Assembly (NCBI GenBank): GCA_964247055.1
Contig: OZ176051.1
Span: 10,850,001-10,914,000 of the forward strand
DNA length: 64,000 bases
Direction: 5' to 3'
Source: Paragordius varius
Taxonomy: Eukaryota; Nematomorpha
In this document: positions 10,762-23,429 of the stretch, piece after piece
Position numbering within the stretch: position 1 is the stretch's first letter
Layout: each line of letters starts with the position of its first letter
Translations under genes and position numbers: made by a program
The notes under the pieces: model-generated
What the model was told of the DNA's origin: nothing
What the model saw: only the letters and a program-made list of their open reading frames with translations
The model's database searches: none

Positions 10762-13017
10762 TTTGTCTTTGGATCGATTTTAGACAATCAATGCACACCC
10801 GTTATAGAAAAAAGATGAAAATGTATAAAAAAAATTTTTCGGGAGGAGAAGAGATTAAATATTATTTTACAATGTATGAAAAAAGATAAAATATGACTAA
10901 TGTGGTGAATTGATGTTCCAATGATAAAAAAATTTAGATAAAATATATATGTGGTTTTATCGTCACTCACACACTCAGTTATGTTTTTCTAACATTATCC
11001 AAGAAAATGTGTGCCAAAAAATTAGCAGAGATAATGCTTAAAATATAAAATAAAATTAGAAATTTTAAGTAAACTGTGGGAAATATAAAAGTCTACAAAA
11101 TAGACAGACAGCTAAAAAACTGTTTAATATATCAAACACAACTAACTCATGCGTTATTGAAGCTGTAAAAAAATATTTAATTATTCGAAATAAAAAACTA
11201 AAGAAAGGTAAATGAATCAATCGAATCTGTCAAAGAAGATCTACATGTGCGCTTGTGCGATCTTATTCAAAGCAAAACGGTTAACTTTAGCTATTTTTTC
11301 AGTGAGAATTCTACGGTAGTTTTGATTTGCATTATGCAATAATCAAACAAGACTGTCATTTTATTGTAGTATGGGAGAAGTTAATTCAAATATATCGATA
11401 ATTAATTACAATATTAATTTTTTACAAGGGCATTATTGCACCATAATATATGTTGATACTTAACCACATATAAAATCTTAATTTTTTGATTTAAAAATTT
11501 TGTATTTTTACATAATGTATTCACATGGCTTTCTTTATATTTTCATTAAAAAATTCAGTTATGTGATTTATGAGATTTTTGATCTCTCAAAAATACGTAG
11601 CATTGTTTCAGCAATGAAAAGCTTGTAATAAATAAGATCATTAATTAAACCAATAATAAATATGCCTGCCTTCATATATGATATTATAAAGGTAAATTTA
11701 AACAGATATTATTAGTAAAATTTAAATAATATTTTTCCATAATATAAAAACTTCTTCACCTTTTATGGATAGTTTTTCGTATAAATTGGAAGAGGAATGG
11801 TTCCTGAGCAATAGGAACCGAAACTGGTTGTTTCCTAAATCATGTAAAGATCCCGCCTGTTCTTTATATTTGGAACCGGTTATATTTTTGTTCCTGACTT
11901 TTCATTCATTAAATGATTTTCATACAACATTTTTATTACAATATAAACCAAATATCAACAATCGTAAATCCAAACTATTCGAAAAATTAAATAGCCTAAT
12001 GTATAATAAGTGCAATGGTAGGTAATCAGTATTTGTATTAACTCACGCAATATTGAGGAATCAATTAATTAAAAAATATTTTTGTACAAAGCAATCGGTC
12101 GTCAGACTACTTCACATACATGCAAATATAAAATTTAGCGCTGAAAAGTTTCTTTCTATGGTATAGGCCCTAATATGTACCGCTAAACCTTACACGAGAT
12201 CAATATTTATAAATCTGTGGCCAAAAAATTTGAGGTATATAAAATCAAAAGGTATTGTGAATAAATACATTGCTTTTCTTCACATATTATTAAGCAAAAG
12301 CAAAATATATTTTTTTCAATCCTAAATTCGGATTTAAAGTTGGCAAAATTATAACCCTATTGAAAATATCAAAGATTTTTTACCATGAATGTCATAATAC
12401 CGCATATCTATATTCATATGTCCGTTTAATCAATATTTTTATAATCCTGTTAATTTGCATGTGGCGAAAAGTTTCTTAATTTTTTCTTTTATCAAAATGA
12501 AAAACGTAAGAATTTTCTGAAAACTGCATCAATCTTGTATTATTAAAAAATTAGCATTGAAACAAATGAACAATTTAGTACCGTTGCCGGCAGATGAGTA
12601 ACATTTGTAAAACTTAGTGAAACAAATATAAATATACATCCAAGTTGTGTATTTATAATTTTCTACTGTTAGGTACAAACACATGAAATTCTAACGAAAT
12701 CATTATTTATGTTATAGATATACATTCAATTAAAAAAATTTCATAACAGAAGTTATATATAAATGTTTAACAAATATATAATCTGAGTTGCCCAAATCAA
12801 TGCGGTGATTAAAAATGTGACAATTATAAAATTAAAGGGCAAGTTTTGAATGCGACACACTCTTAAATCTTTGCAGATAACTTTAAAATAAATTACCAGA
12901 AAATATTTAGAATCACATAAAACAAAATGTCCTATAACATTTAAACGGCAATAACAGCGCTTTTTAATCCCAGGGTAGAAGCTTACCTTATGTGAAATAG
13001 GGCCAGATATATACTCC
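10762..13017. other. Intergenic upstream of the SOUL gene
   Basis: No supported exon. Around 11790-11885 there are imperfect GGTTCC/GGAACC inverted motifs that may be a decayed transposon end. Otherwise I see nothing. Confidence 0.4.
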
Positions 13018-13140
13018 AAGGCGTAAAGGTATAGTAGGTAGGTAACCTTGTGCGTGTGGCATGCCAGAATTAATCACTGTTAGTCATGGGCTGGCAATTG
13101 TTAAAGCTTTTCCTGGTTCAATTAAACCTTAAAAGCGACT
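13018..13140 (+). repeat. tRNA-derived SINE, copy 2 (diverged)
   Basis: Begins GGCGTAAAGGTATAGTAGG, like the A-box region of the 7.62-kb copy, and continues with GTCATGGGCTGGCAATTGTTAAAGC, like its tail. The B-box is poorly kept, so this copy is older. Confidence 0.45.
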
Positions 13141-14019
13141 ATTGTATAATTTTTTATACCATTACTCGCCGATTAGAGCCGAGTTAATTTTTTTAATTAG
13201 CTCTTAAGCATAGTTCCACCTCATATTTAAAATCCCCCCAAAAGCGTGTTTAAGCAATATTTCGTAAAAATTGCAGCCCTATCCGATTCATTTCATAATT
13301 GTATCGATATGGTGGAACCACTTTAATTAATCCATTTTTTGCTCCACCCTTTATTAGTTTTCAAAATTGCAAGAATTGAGATATTGTCAGTCCTATAAAA
13401 TAAAAAGTGTTGAATTTTTGATCTAGGATGCGAATTTCAAGCAAACGCTTCCAATAAGGGTATTATCGAGGTGCGCATTACTATAAATTCTCTAATTAAT
13501 TTTAAGCTCCCGAAAAACTTATAGAATTCGGATTTAAGCCATTTACCATTTTTAAATGTTCCCCAATCATAGTCACACGATAGGCCTTTAAAAACAACCT
13601 TAAAATTGTTTTGAAACAAATTATCGGACGAGACCTAGTATAATTTAATTATAATCTTCATTTCCATAATTAATGGATCACGTTGGGGACCTTTTGACCT
13701 ATAAAAAATGATTATAACAAAATGACATTATGGCGGAAAATAATCCAAATCGTTAGGTATGAAACATAAATCCTCAACTCAAAATAAAAATATGTAAATT
13801 TAAATTGCGATGAGTATAATATAATATATGCCATATTTTGAAATAAAAATGTATAATTAAAAAAGAATCTAATCCAAATCATTAAGTATTTTACAGAATA
13901 CCGGAAAGAAACGGTACACAACGCTTTTATCACACAAAAATTGAATTAGAATATCGCCACTATTTTATAACTACACAACTAACTATTTATATATAAAATA
14001 TATTAGTAGTAATTTTTGA

Positions 14020-14025
14020 TTTATT
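14020..14025 (-). terminator. Poly(A) signal of the thirteen-exon gene
   Basis: AATAAA on the minus strand about 56 bases beyond the stop codon at 14081. It supports exon 13 as terminal. Confidence 0.55.
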
Positions 14026-14033
14026 AGAGATAT

Positions 14034-14039
<6 letters not shown>

Positions 14040-14066
<27 letters not shown>
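14040..14066. repeat. TA microsatellite
   Basis: An uninterrupted TA run in the 3' flank of the thirteen-exon gene. Similar runs occur at about 27072-27093, 37938-37962, 38803-38843, 45601-45617, 48774-48792 and 49772-49790. Confidence 0.8.
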
Positions 14067-14070
<4 letters not shown>

Positions 14071-14080
14071 TTTGTATAAT

Positions 14081-17000
14081 TTATTTGAAGGATACATCAT
14101 TTTCATTATTTAATAAAATGTTATGAAACTTGTTTAAACTAGCAGATGTTATAACATAATTTGATAAATTATTTATCAAATAATTTTGGGCTTTTTCAAA
14201 ATTATCCTGGTAAAATTCCTTCGGTTGGTGTATTTTAAGATATTCCTCATATTTATAAGCATGAACGCATGCTACGGTATCCTATATATACATATAATTT
14301 ATATAAGATAAAAATAGGATTTATATGAAATGCCATCCATATTTTATATAAAAAGATGTGAAAAACCATGAAAAATTTGTTATCTCCAATAGTTTCAGGT
14401 TTTGGTAATGATAGCTCTTTTCCAAGCATATTGTCAATCTTTTGATAAACGGCAGCGTCTGCTAGTGTTTGAGATACACCTATTTTGGCTAAATTCTTTA
14501 ATAATATGGATGATTGATTCAAAACGTTGGCATTTGCCTTAGATTTCTCCAAGTTAGGACTTGGAGTATTTTCTTAAAATCAAAAAAGGACACAAAATTA
14601 TATTCTCTAAAGAAAATTAAAGATAAAAAAATAATATGATAAAAAAGCGTTCATACCTTTTTCATTCTTAGACGTATTGAGATTATTATCTTGATTACTC
14701 TTTGATGTATTTTGTGCATTTCCGTTTATGGTATTAGCTTTAGCCAATATTTGGATAAACACTTTAGATGCTTGATAAAAGAAAACACATAAAATTCACA
14801 TTAATATTTATATGATTATACTAATATTTAACAATTTACAGTCAAATTTTACAACAATTTTAAAATAAACCATCGTTAGAAACGGTTGGTCCGCATGTGA
14901 CATATTCGTTATTGTCCTTGGAAGTTTTCAAAGCTATTAGATTAATGATATTTAACAATTAAATAATTTAAATATATGTTAAAATAGTTAGGCAATATCG
15001 CATCTGCCAAAATATAATTTATTCTTAAAATTCTGTCACCTCCTTTTAAATATATATAAAAAGGCGTTTTACATTAATATATTTCAATAATTTAATATTT
15101 AATCCTAAACTTTTGCCTGAACAAACATAATACTTTATCTAGATAATATTACCCGTGTCTGTGTTTACATTCGATTTGTGGTTATTCATATGGTCAGGTC
15201 TATTTGCCATTTTTAATTTCTTATAATTTTTATTAGTATTATTTCGTTTAGGGGGAGGGGAACTTGTGTTTAAGAACGTATCATTTGGAGATGATGAAGT
15301 AGAACTGTGTAATTGTGGACACACTTTTTCACGTTCAAAAAGTATTTGTGTATTAGTAGCATCCAAAATTTCTAAAGAATCCAAAACATGATGAGGAGAG
15401 GAGCGCTGTGAACCGCAATCATCCAAAGAATTAGGTCTTTTAAGATTCCGCCCGCTTTTCTGTATATAAATTTTACATTAAAAGGCATTTTTTTTAAATT
15501 TTTTTTATCAAATACAGCGTTAACTGATTTAATTATTATCTTCTTATCAAAGTTGATAGTTGGAATTAAAATAATTCATTATCTTGGGATTTCTGCCCAT
15601 TTTTAATTTTTTCGCATAAATAATTAATTAATTTTAAGCAAACTGATATATTAAAAATGGCATTGTAACAAGCTTCCCTACAACCATAAAATATTTCAGA
15701 TAGTCATTTTAAGTATTGAAATAAGCTAAAATATCAAAATACCACCGATTTGATTTACTAAGAAATAAATGCATCATTCAAATTTAAATATATCGTTTAA
15801 ACCATCAAACAACATTAATAACCCTTTAAATATACCACAATCTAAAATGAAAGTTTATGAGAAGAATAGTCTTTGCAATAATAAGTCTCAACATCGTCAA
15901 TCGCAAATGCTTTCCTAATGCAATAATGAACATAACTGACTGTTCAAACTTTTTTAACATACGTTTATTTTATTTCATAATAAAAAAATTAAAATTTTCA
16001 ATTTGTACCATTTAATTAATTATATTTTGTAAACTCTTTCTATTTAAATAAAAACAATTTAAACCATTAATGTTTAATTAAGTAACAAAAGTTTTATACA
16101 GTTGTAGTAAAATTACATTTTTTTCCATTTGATCCTTTTTAAGTGAGTTTGGCGTTGTATTACACGCATCATTATCGCTTTCGTTATCAGTTTTATCGCT
16201 CAAATATTCGCCCTCTTCGATATCTATAAAACATAAATTTTATATTTATGTTGCAATTATCTCAATTTAGGAGTAAGGATATTATCTTTTCAAGACTTAT
16301 CTGATAATAAATTATCTTTTTAAAACTTATCTCATAATAATGGGTAATATTTAAAATACAAAACAAAAAGTTATCGGATTGCGTTTATATTGTTTGACAT
16401 TTATCAATAATTAATTTAAAAAGGTCTTATACAAAACAATCAGTAAAAAAGCATGTTAATTTTGACTATCATACCGGATTCCGAACCTTGCTTTCTGGAA
16501 ATTTTGTTTGAGTCAGTGTTGCCACATAGTTTTGATTTTTTACATTTTCTTCTAATATAACTGGTGAGATAAGTTGATGATTTGTTATTTTTCATTTGCT
16601 TATCCTAGGTATAAAATGGTAATAAAACATATTTTTTTGCAACAAAAAATATTCATTAAATAAATTTATATGATAAACAATTATTGAATTCTCTAAAATA
16701 AACTTTGATGTAAGATATTTGAATGTCGGAAACATTTTCTCCGGAAAAGTCATCCATTTCGATTCTAGGTCTTTTGCGCAAATTTTTGATAGGCTTAGGC
16801 CCGTCAAATACTATATCTGATGATCCCTCATTCTTTATTATTTTCTTTTGTGGACTTATGCCTATTTATTATATAATATATGCTTTAGAATTATAAGTAA
16901 AAAGCTTTTAAACAAGAACATTCGTTTTTTTCAAGGAACATTTAAAAAAATTTAATTATAGTAAAACATGATATAGATTTTTTAAAGAGATCCTAATGAA

Positions 17001-20000
17001 ATTTAATATAAATATTAAAATAGGGCTCTTGATGGTGTTTTTGGTTTTGAGCGTTAAAAGAGGTAATTAAGAAAGTTATTTTCATTTTATAGGGAATCGT
17101 TACATATCAAAAAAACGCAAAAATATCACACATTATATCAAAAAATCTTGGGTAAAACCAAAATGCCAAAAATTATTAACAATACATACCATAAAAGTAT
17201 ATTTAAAAAAAAATATTATAAAATTGAAAATATTTAACATGGTTTCGAAAACTCTCGAATTTTTGAACCCGGCTAAAATGAGCTACTTTTCCACAATAAA
17301 ATACAATAAGTTAATGATAACAACATTAAAAATAGGTTATAGAAGACAAAAAAAATATTGAATAAATTGATATTTTGATCATTTAATTTTTAGCAAAATT
17401 TTATTTCACCGTATACGATGGCCTGGCATAAATGGGTATTAAAACGCTTTATTGATGCTGACAACATTTATATGTATTCATATTTCGAATATATACATAC
17501 CTCTTTTGTTCAAATTATTTAAGTTAATTTTTTTCATAAATTGCGTAAATATGAAAAAGCAAAATTCAATTAAATTAAATTATATTAAAAAAATATTTTT
17601 ATAAGCCACCATCACCTCAAATTCACCCTTGAAAAGAATTCAAATTTACCCTAAAAGAAATTATGTGTCAAATTAAAATAATTGTGAAAAAATAAATAAC
17701 TATGCCATAATATATTTCATATTAATAATAAATTATATTAATTTGAAAGCACATAATTTATAATTTATTTTTAGGGTGAAATTAAATTATTTAAGGGTGT
17801 ATTTGAGTTGTAAATGGTATATTTAAGGCGCTTTATACGCTTCCACCATGCAAATCTCATAAAACCCGAAAAAACTTTGTTTAGAAACAAATTTATAAAA
17901 AAGTATACATTAAATTAACTTTCAACGTCATAATCTCGTATAAAAATTGTAAATCGCGCGATTCGAGTCCTTTACTACGATACTCTCTTTTGGGGCGTTT
18001 TAATTTTTTAAACTTTCGGAATTAACTTTATATAAATAATTGGAATTATTTAAATTCAGCAATAATTGCACTTACTTAAAACATAAACTAAAGTAATCTT
18101 TGTCGATTATTAAAAAAATATATTTGCTTTTTATATGTCATTATTATATATTTGAAATATTACATTTAGTTTTTACCAAAAAAATTTAAACTAACGTGCG
18201 ATAATTTTGCTGATTTTTGCTATAAAGCAATCCCAAAAGTTGAATAACTTTCTCATACAGAACCAAAAACATAATTTTGATATATTTATCTATCCGATTA
18301 TAATTGAGAATTTTTTGGTAGCCCCAATTTTGTACATTAGGTATATAAATATATAAATGGTAAAACTAACGTGAAACTTGGTTGGAAAAGGTGGAACTAT
18401 CATCAGAACTGATGGATCTATGGGATTGTAGGCGCTAGATTATTAATAGGTACGCTTAAAAACTGGGTAAATTAACAACACATCATTAATTATTTTGAGA
18501 AATTAATGATAGGGAGAAATAAAAAAATCATTATAAAACTATTAAACTACCATATTTAATTACCTATTTAAATTTAAAATATAGTTTATTCAAAGTAAAA
18601 TTTGCAATTAAATATATGTATTTTATTTAATCAAAAATAACTACCGTTTTAATAACCTTGCAATTTTTATCATTATTAGTCATTTTATCATATTTATTTT
18701 TATCAATAGCAATTTTCATATCAAGTTCGGATGCTTCTGACAGAGATGAAAATTCATCAATAAAATTCATTTCGGGCATCATTTGAGGTTTTTGTTTGCA
18801 TTCTTTTTTAAGGGATGAATCTTGGCGTTTATTATTGATTGAATTGTCATGTTTAGGTTTGTCGAGATCCACACATTTAAAAGATGATATAAAATTGGGT
18901 TTTCTACATGTAGAATATTTATTTATATAAAATTATCATTTAAGTTTACGCATATTTTATGTATATTCAAAACTTACTGTGCCCTGACTTAAATACTCGA
19001 TTATTAGTAAATCGGTTTAATAAATTTCTTTTTTAATTATTATAGAAATGTACATAAAAAAATCCTCTAACATCGCTCCATATAATTTTATCGTCATTAT
19101 TTTCTATGCTTGTAATAAAATCGCCAATTTTAAACACTATGTTAAATTCATTTTATTTTATCAACATTCTCTAATGCTGATTTTTAGGTAATTTCGCACT
19201 GATTGGCACTGAGTGAAGAGCTAAAATAAATGAAAGGAAAAGAATTTGCGCAAAAAATGCAAATGGTGATAAATTAACTCAAATAATATAGATCCGTAAC
19301 AATGCTTCAAATAAATATTTGTGGGAATATAGGAAAAGCTATTTTTACAGCAAGTGGAGGTACCTAGCTCTATACTAATGCAAAAAGTAATATTTTGGAT
19401 TCATCTATGATGCCAATTGTAAACTATTTTTCTACTTCAAAAAACAAGTGGTGGTTCTTTTAAACCCATTTTTCGAACGTGTAAATAGAAAAAAGGATCC
19501 TTTATTATTAGTGCATTTAAAGATAAATAATAAATTGAGCGAGCCTACATGTGAACTTAAAATTGATTTTATTGGGTATAGCTATTTTACTTGTCATCAC
19601 AAACTTTGTATTTTTTAAACGCAGATGACCGATAAAAAATACTTTTATTGCGAAAGATGAAACTAATTAAATCATCTTTGATCAGAGTTTGTACAAAAGT
19701 GTGCAGATGGCCATACAGGTTTTCAAAAATATTGCTACTAGGTGACTTTAGGGAAATGCGGATTTTACACAAAGTAATAACGACTATAATTTTTTTTATA
19801 TGCTATATGCCTAGGACTTTATTACCATTTATCCTTAAAGGTCTTTTAAAAAATCGTTTTACTATTATTTTAATAATAAAAACATTAATTTTACAGGATG
19901 TGAGGCAGAAAATTGGAGAAAACTTATGTAAATGACATGGCTCGCATATGTTTGGCGCATTCCCAGATGTATACTATTTATAACTTAAACTACTAGTTTG

Positions 20001-20987
20001 ATGTAACGCTTTAAAAACAATTTATATAATGAGAAATATCTAATAGTTAAATACGAAACGCCTTTTGAATACTAGCTAACACCCTAGGTTGTGGAAAATT
20101 TAAAAAATTTCAAATTTATAAGATCGATATGATGTTTTTCCAGTAATAGGAATAAAACAAAACCGATTTTGCAATTAAAATCATTCCACGATAACACGAA
20201 TCGAAAAACGTTTTACTCATTAAAAAACCGCAAATTCCAATTTTCAACACGAAAATATCTATCATAGATTAATCGTTAAACGATCAGATCATATCTAAGC
20301 CCAAACAATTGGATAAAGCAACATAATTTTATTTAAAAAAACGTTTAAAGCACAAAATAATAATAAATATAATAACCTTGGTTCAGCGTTGTCTAATGCA
20401 TGAGTAGGTGATTTGCTCTGCAAATAAAAAATATATACAACCGTAAATATATAGTTAAAAATTATATAATGGATGAAAATGTATACTTCTTCATCTTTGG
20501 TCAATTCTTCAAGCAAATGTTTTCTCTGCTTTTTCAAATCCTCTAACGTTATAGTAGTTGTATGCGGCTCAACTATAATTATGTGAAACTCATAAATAAA
20601 AATCAATCATTTTATAATATCAATGTATCACTAGTTTGCTTACACCCGACATTGATGATGTAAAATATGCAGTTCTCTGGGAGTCATAACAAACCTTACA
20701 TATATGTTTAACCGCAAAAAAATCGTATAATATTATAATCAATTACCTTCAGAATTCCCTAAAGCGTCGACATTATTAACCATAGCTTCGCTTCTGTGAT
20801 TTTGTTGTTGTTTATGTTCCAACAGTTGACGTTTAAGGGCTTCCGTTAGATCCGCCCTTTTTTTCATGGCCTCTTTTATGGAATCGAGGTTTGGTGTTTT
20901 ACTCACTTTACCCGTTTTCGCTTTGGGAGGTATTTGGCATGTTAGCCCAGCAACTGATTTTGAAGGTAGAGGTTCACTAAAACACAT
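14081..20987 (-). CDS. Unidentified low-complexity nuclear-type protein, thirteen exons
   Basis: I do not recognise the family. Exons (minus): 20987-20747, 20572-20487, 20417-20377, 18903-18657, 18434-18371, 16861-16704, 16604-16475, 16223-16117, 15459-15153, 14933-14871, 14770-14657, 14572-14367, 14281-14081. All junctions are GT-AG with matching phase, and 1965 nt give 654 residues. The N-terminus has two charged, probably coiled-coil helices (NLDSIKEAMKKRADLTEALK; TLEDLKKQRKHLLEELTKDE). The middle is disordered with a basic, NLS-like NLRKRPRIEMDD, an acidic SESDIEEGEYLSD and a proline/basic SSPPPKRNN. The C-terminus is more ordered: ILLKNLAKIGVSQTLADAAV, then CVHAYKYEEYLKIHQPKEFY and FEKAQNYLINNLSNYV. 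It may be a chromatin or RNA-processing factor. The start at 20987 is the first ATG of an open stretch; an upstream exon joining at 20976 is possible. Confidence 0.75.
17607..17819. mobile_element. Small MITE with ACCATCACCTC ends, copy 1
   Basis: Left end ACCATCACCTCAAATTCACC; the right end carries the inverted GGGTGTATTTGAGTTGTAAATGG. A related copy at 31954-32278 has better-kept ends. It is inside intron 5 of the thirteen-exon gene. Confidence 0.55.
18904..20376. other. Intron 3 of the thirteen-exon gene
   Basis: About 1.5 kb. Around 19400-19950 the composition is less AT-biased and there are long open frames on both strands, but I recognise no motif and the host phases join without it. 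It may be a decayed transposase. Confidence 0.35.
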
Positions 20988-21559
20988 ATATAAGATTATG
21001 ATGGTTTTATACAAAAAATTCTTTAAGTATAAAAAATGTTGTTGAGATTGGAGTTTTTGGATACGATTATACAATAGGTCACAAACTTAAATAATAATTA
21101 AATTAAGAATATATAATGGGAATGATACAGGAACCGTTTTTATCGATCCTCATTCATTAGCCTTTAAAAGCGTTTTGAATAGAAAACTCGGTTTAATTGT
21201 TTTTATAATTTCAACCGGATGAAATATGTGAAAAGTAAATTTTTCCCAATTTTAAAGATCGTATATGTATTATTATTTTCTATTTAATTCAAATCACTCA
21301 AGTAACATATAAATTTTTGTCTGATGTCGTAAAAATTACAGTTTTATGCTAATCGTATCTCAAAAATTCGAGTATCAGATATTTTAGAAAATAAAACCAA
21401 TGATAACCAATAATAATGGGATTTTAACATTTTTTGTAAAAAAACAATAAAACCAGAACTGCGATCAGTTTTTTACAAATATTTTGACAACTAAACCCAA
21501 CATAAATACATCAATTTAAGTATAATCTAAATATTGCTAACTTAATCATAGAAAATTTA

Positions 21560-22508
21560 TTACTTAAGTGTGTCAAGCATAGAATCCAACGATGGTATAA
21601 GGCACGAAACATTGGCTAATGACGGCGAATTTATTTTCGCCAATTTGGATATCATTTTATTTGGCCCATTTATGGTAACATTACGCTCAGTATTTAAAAT
21701 TTTATTTTGCAACAAAGTTTTTTTACCAGAAGGTAACACAGAACGCGAAATCAAGGATTGTTTTGCATGTGTTGTGTCATTTTTTATTTTCCTGTCTTTA
21801 ACATCAATTTCGGTATTGCATTCAATTAATGCGTTACGTTTTAAGATATTACTATTTATTGGAAGCTTAGGAAACTTACGAATATTCTTACGCAAAGATT
21901 TTTCTCTTGTGTGCGAATCAGATAAAATATAATTATTATAATTTAGGTTAGTTTCAACTTTGTTACTTCGGGATATGTTTGGGAAACTACGGATATTTTT
22001 ATATTTATTTAAATAATAATGAGCGAAACGAGTTGGCTTTAAAGATTGATCGGAATGAAATATAAATGACTTTGTATTGTAATGTGAAGATCTAAATCAA
22101 CAATTATATATATACTTTATAGGATCCTTTTGAACCTGATTATTAGAAGCTTTTTTGGTCAAATTATATTTTATATTATTATTAAAACGTCTTTATACAA
22201 TGGCAGAAAGAGATATATTTTTAACATTATCAAGCTAAGGTAAAAACGAATATACCTTCCTATCAGATAAATTAATTTTTTTGTTTCTGATGTGTTTTAA
22301 TGGTTTACAGTGCATAAAAGTGCAATCATCACCATACATGCATTCTCCAAATTTTGCATATTTGACACATACCTCCCGATTCATATCACATGTAAAAAGG
22401 GTTGCGTGAAAGTACAAATGATATACAACACTTTTTTTACTTTATATATTCTTAATAAAATAATGCATATTAGTATATGTGCAAGCATACCTTAAAGTTT
22501 GGATTCAT
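21560..22508 (-). CDS. Small single-CCCH zinc-finger protein, four exons
   Basis: CCCH fingers usually bind RNA. Exons (minus): 22508-22491, 22372-22256, 22135-22116, 22091-21560, giving 228 residues. The finger is at the N-terminus: VCVKYAKFGECMYGDDC then TFMH, that is Cys8-x8-Cys17-x5-Cys23-x3-His27. The remainder is basic and disordered, with two similar motifs, YKNIRSFPNISRSN and LRKNIRKFPKLP, and it ends SLDSMLDTLK before tandem stop codons. Exon 3 is only 20 nt and the intron after it only 24 nt; this part of the model is chosen because it is the only one found that keeps the frame. Exon 2 begins right after AG with GTATGT, which also looks like a splice donor. The next gene downstream starts about 570 bases away on the same strand. 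The finger is sure; the exon structure is moderate. Confidence 0.68.
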
Positions 22509-22719
22509 TGATATTATCATAATAAATCCATTAATTTTAATGCATTTATATTCTGATAGAAAATGTATCACAATTATCATAATGCTTTTGGTTGGCCCTT
22601 TTAATTTAAGAAAGGTGTTTAAACTAATTATGGTAAGTGTTCTATAAAAAATAATCGTTGTCTTTAAATTTATTTAAATATGTATTGCTTTTTTACAAAA
22701 TTATCAAAATTCATAAGCT

Positions 22720-23215
22720 AGCAAACTTCTAAATCGAAATTCTGAAGTGAAAATGTTCAGCATTATATATAAAAAAAGTGTTATAATGCAAGCGTTTCTA
22801 AACCGTTCTATTATAAATTAAAATATTATGAAGTACGGTTCAGCAAAATTTTGTAAAAAAATAATTTTTGAATAAAGTATGCATTTTTAAAAATTATTTT
22901 TAGTTGATACCAATTAGCATATATTTTACTTTTTATCCCGCAATAAAAAATTTTGCGTTCATTTTAAGAAAACTAGCCCATTTTAGAAGAGCAAAAAAAT
23001 TTGGGACTTTCAAAGCCCACATCTAAAAATTTAATATTTTGGAAAATTTTGTTTTGCTTTTAATTGGTAGTTTATAATATATTTTAAAGTTTTTTGGAAT
23101 AAAGTCTAGCTTTCACCAAAAATTTTTATTTAATAAATGTGCCCAAATTTTTCCATTTGATATGGATCAGTTACCGCAAAAGTTTACAACTTTCCTCAAT
23201 CACTCGAAACAAAAC
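22720..23215. mobile_element. Foldback element family 2, half copy
   Basis: It carries the family block AATTTGGGACTTTCAAAGCCCACATCTAAA, then GTGCCCAAATTTTTCCATTTGATATGGATCAG and TTACCGCAAAAG. These recur in both orientations at 38.9-39.8, 43.8-45.1, 51.9, 54.0, 55.7, 60.0-60.4 and 62.2-62.6 kb. Only one arm is clear here. Confidence 0.5.
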
Positions 23216-23429
23216 CAATTCAGTAGACATTAAACGACTAACACACTTAAGAATATGCCACAAACTGGTATCTTCTTATACCATTATTAATGATGTCGAA
23301 GTGACAGAATGCACACGCTTCATCATAGAGCTGTTTCATCGTTTGCTAGTAAATGTAGGCTGAACATCATTTATAAAAAACATTTATAGCATGGTTTGTT
23401 CAAAGTTTGTTATTATATGTGGAAAAAAG

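Noticed and set aside
11765-12025. An 86-codon plus-strand frame with GGAACC repeats
   Set aside because: The repeated GGTTCC/GGAACC motifs suggest a decayed transposon end; there is no protein similarity.
12753-13019. An 88-codon open frame on the minus strand
   Set aside because: It has no start context, motif or splice partner and overlaps the flank of a SINE copy.
19587-19935. Opposed open frames in intron 3 of the thirteen-exon gene
   Set aside because: No recognisable domain and the host exons join in phase without it; possibly a decayed transposase but not demonstrable.
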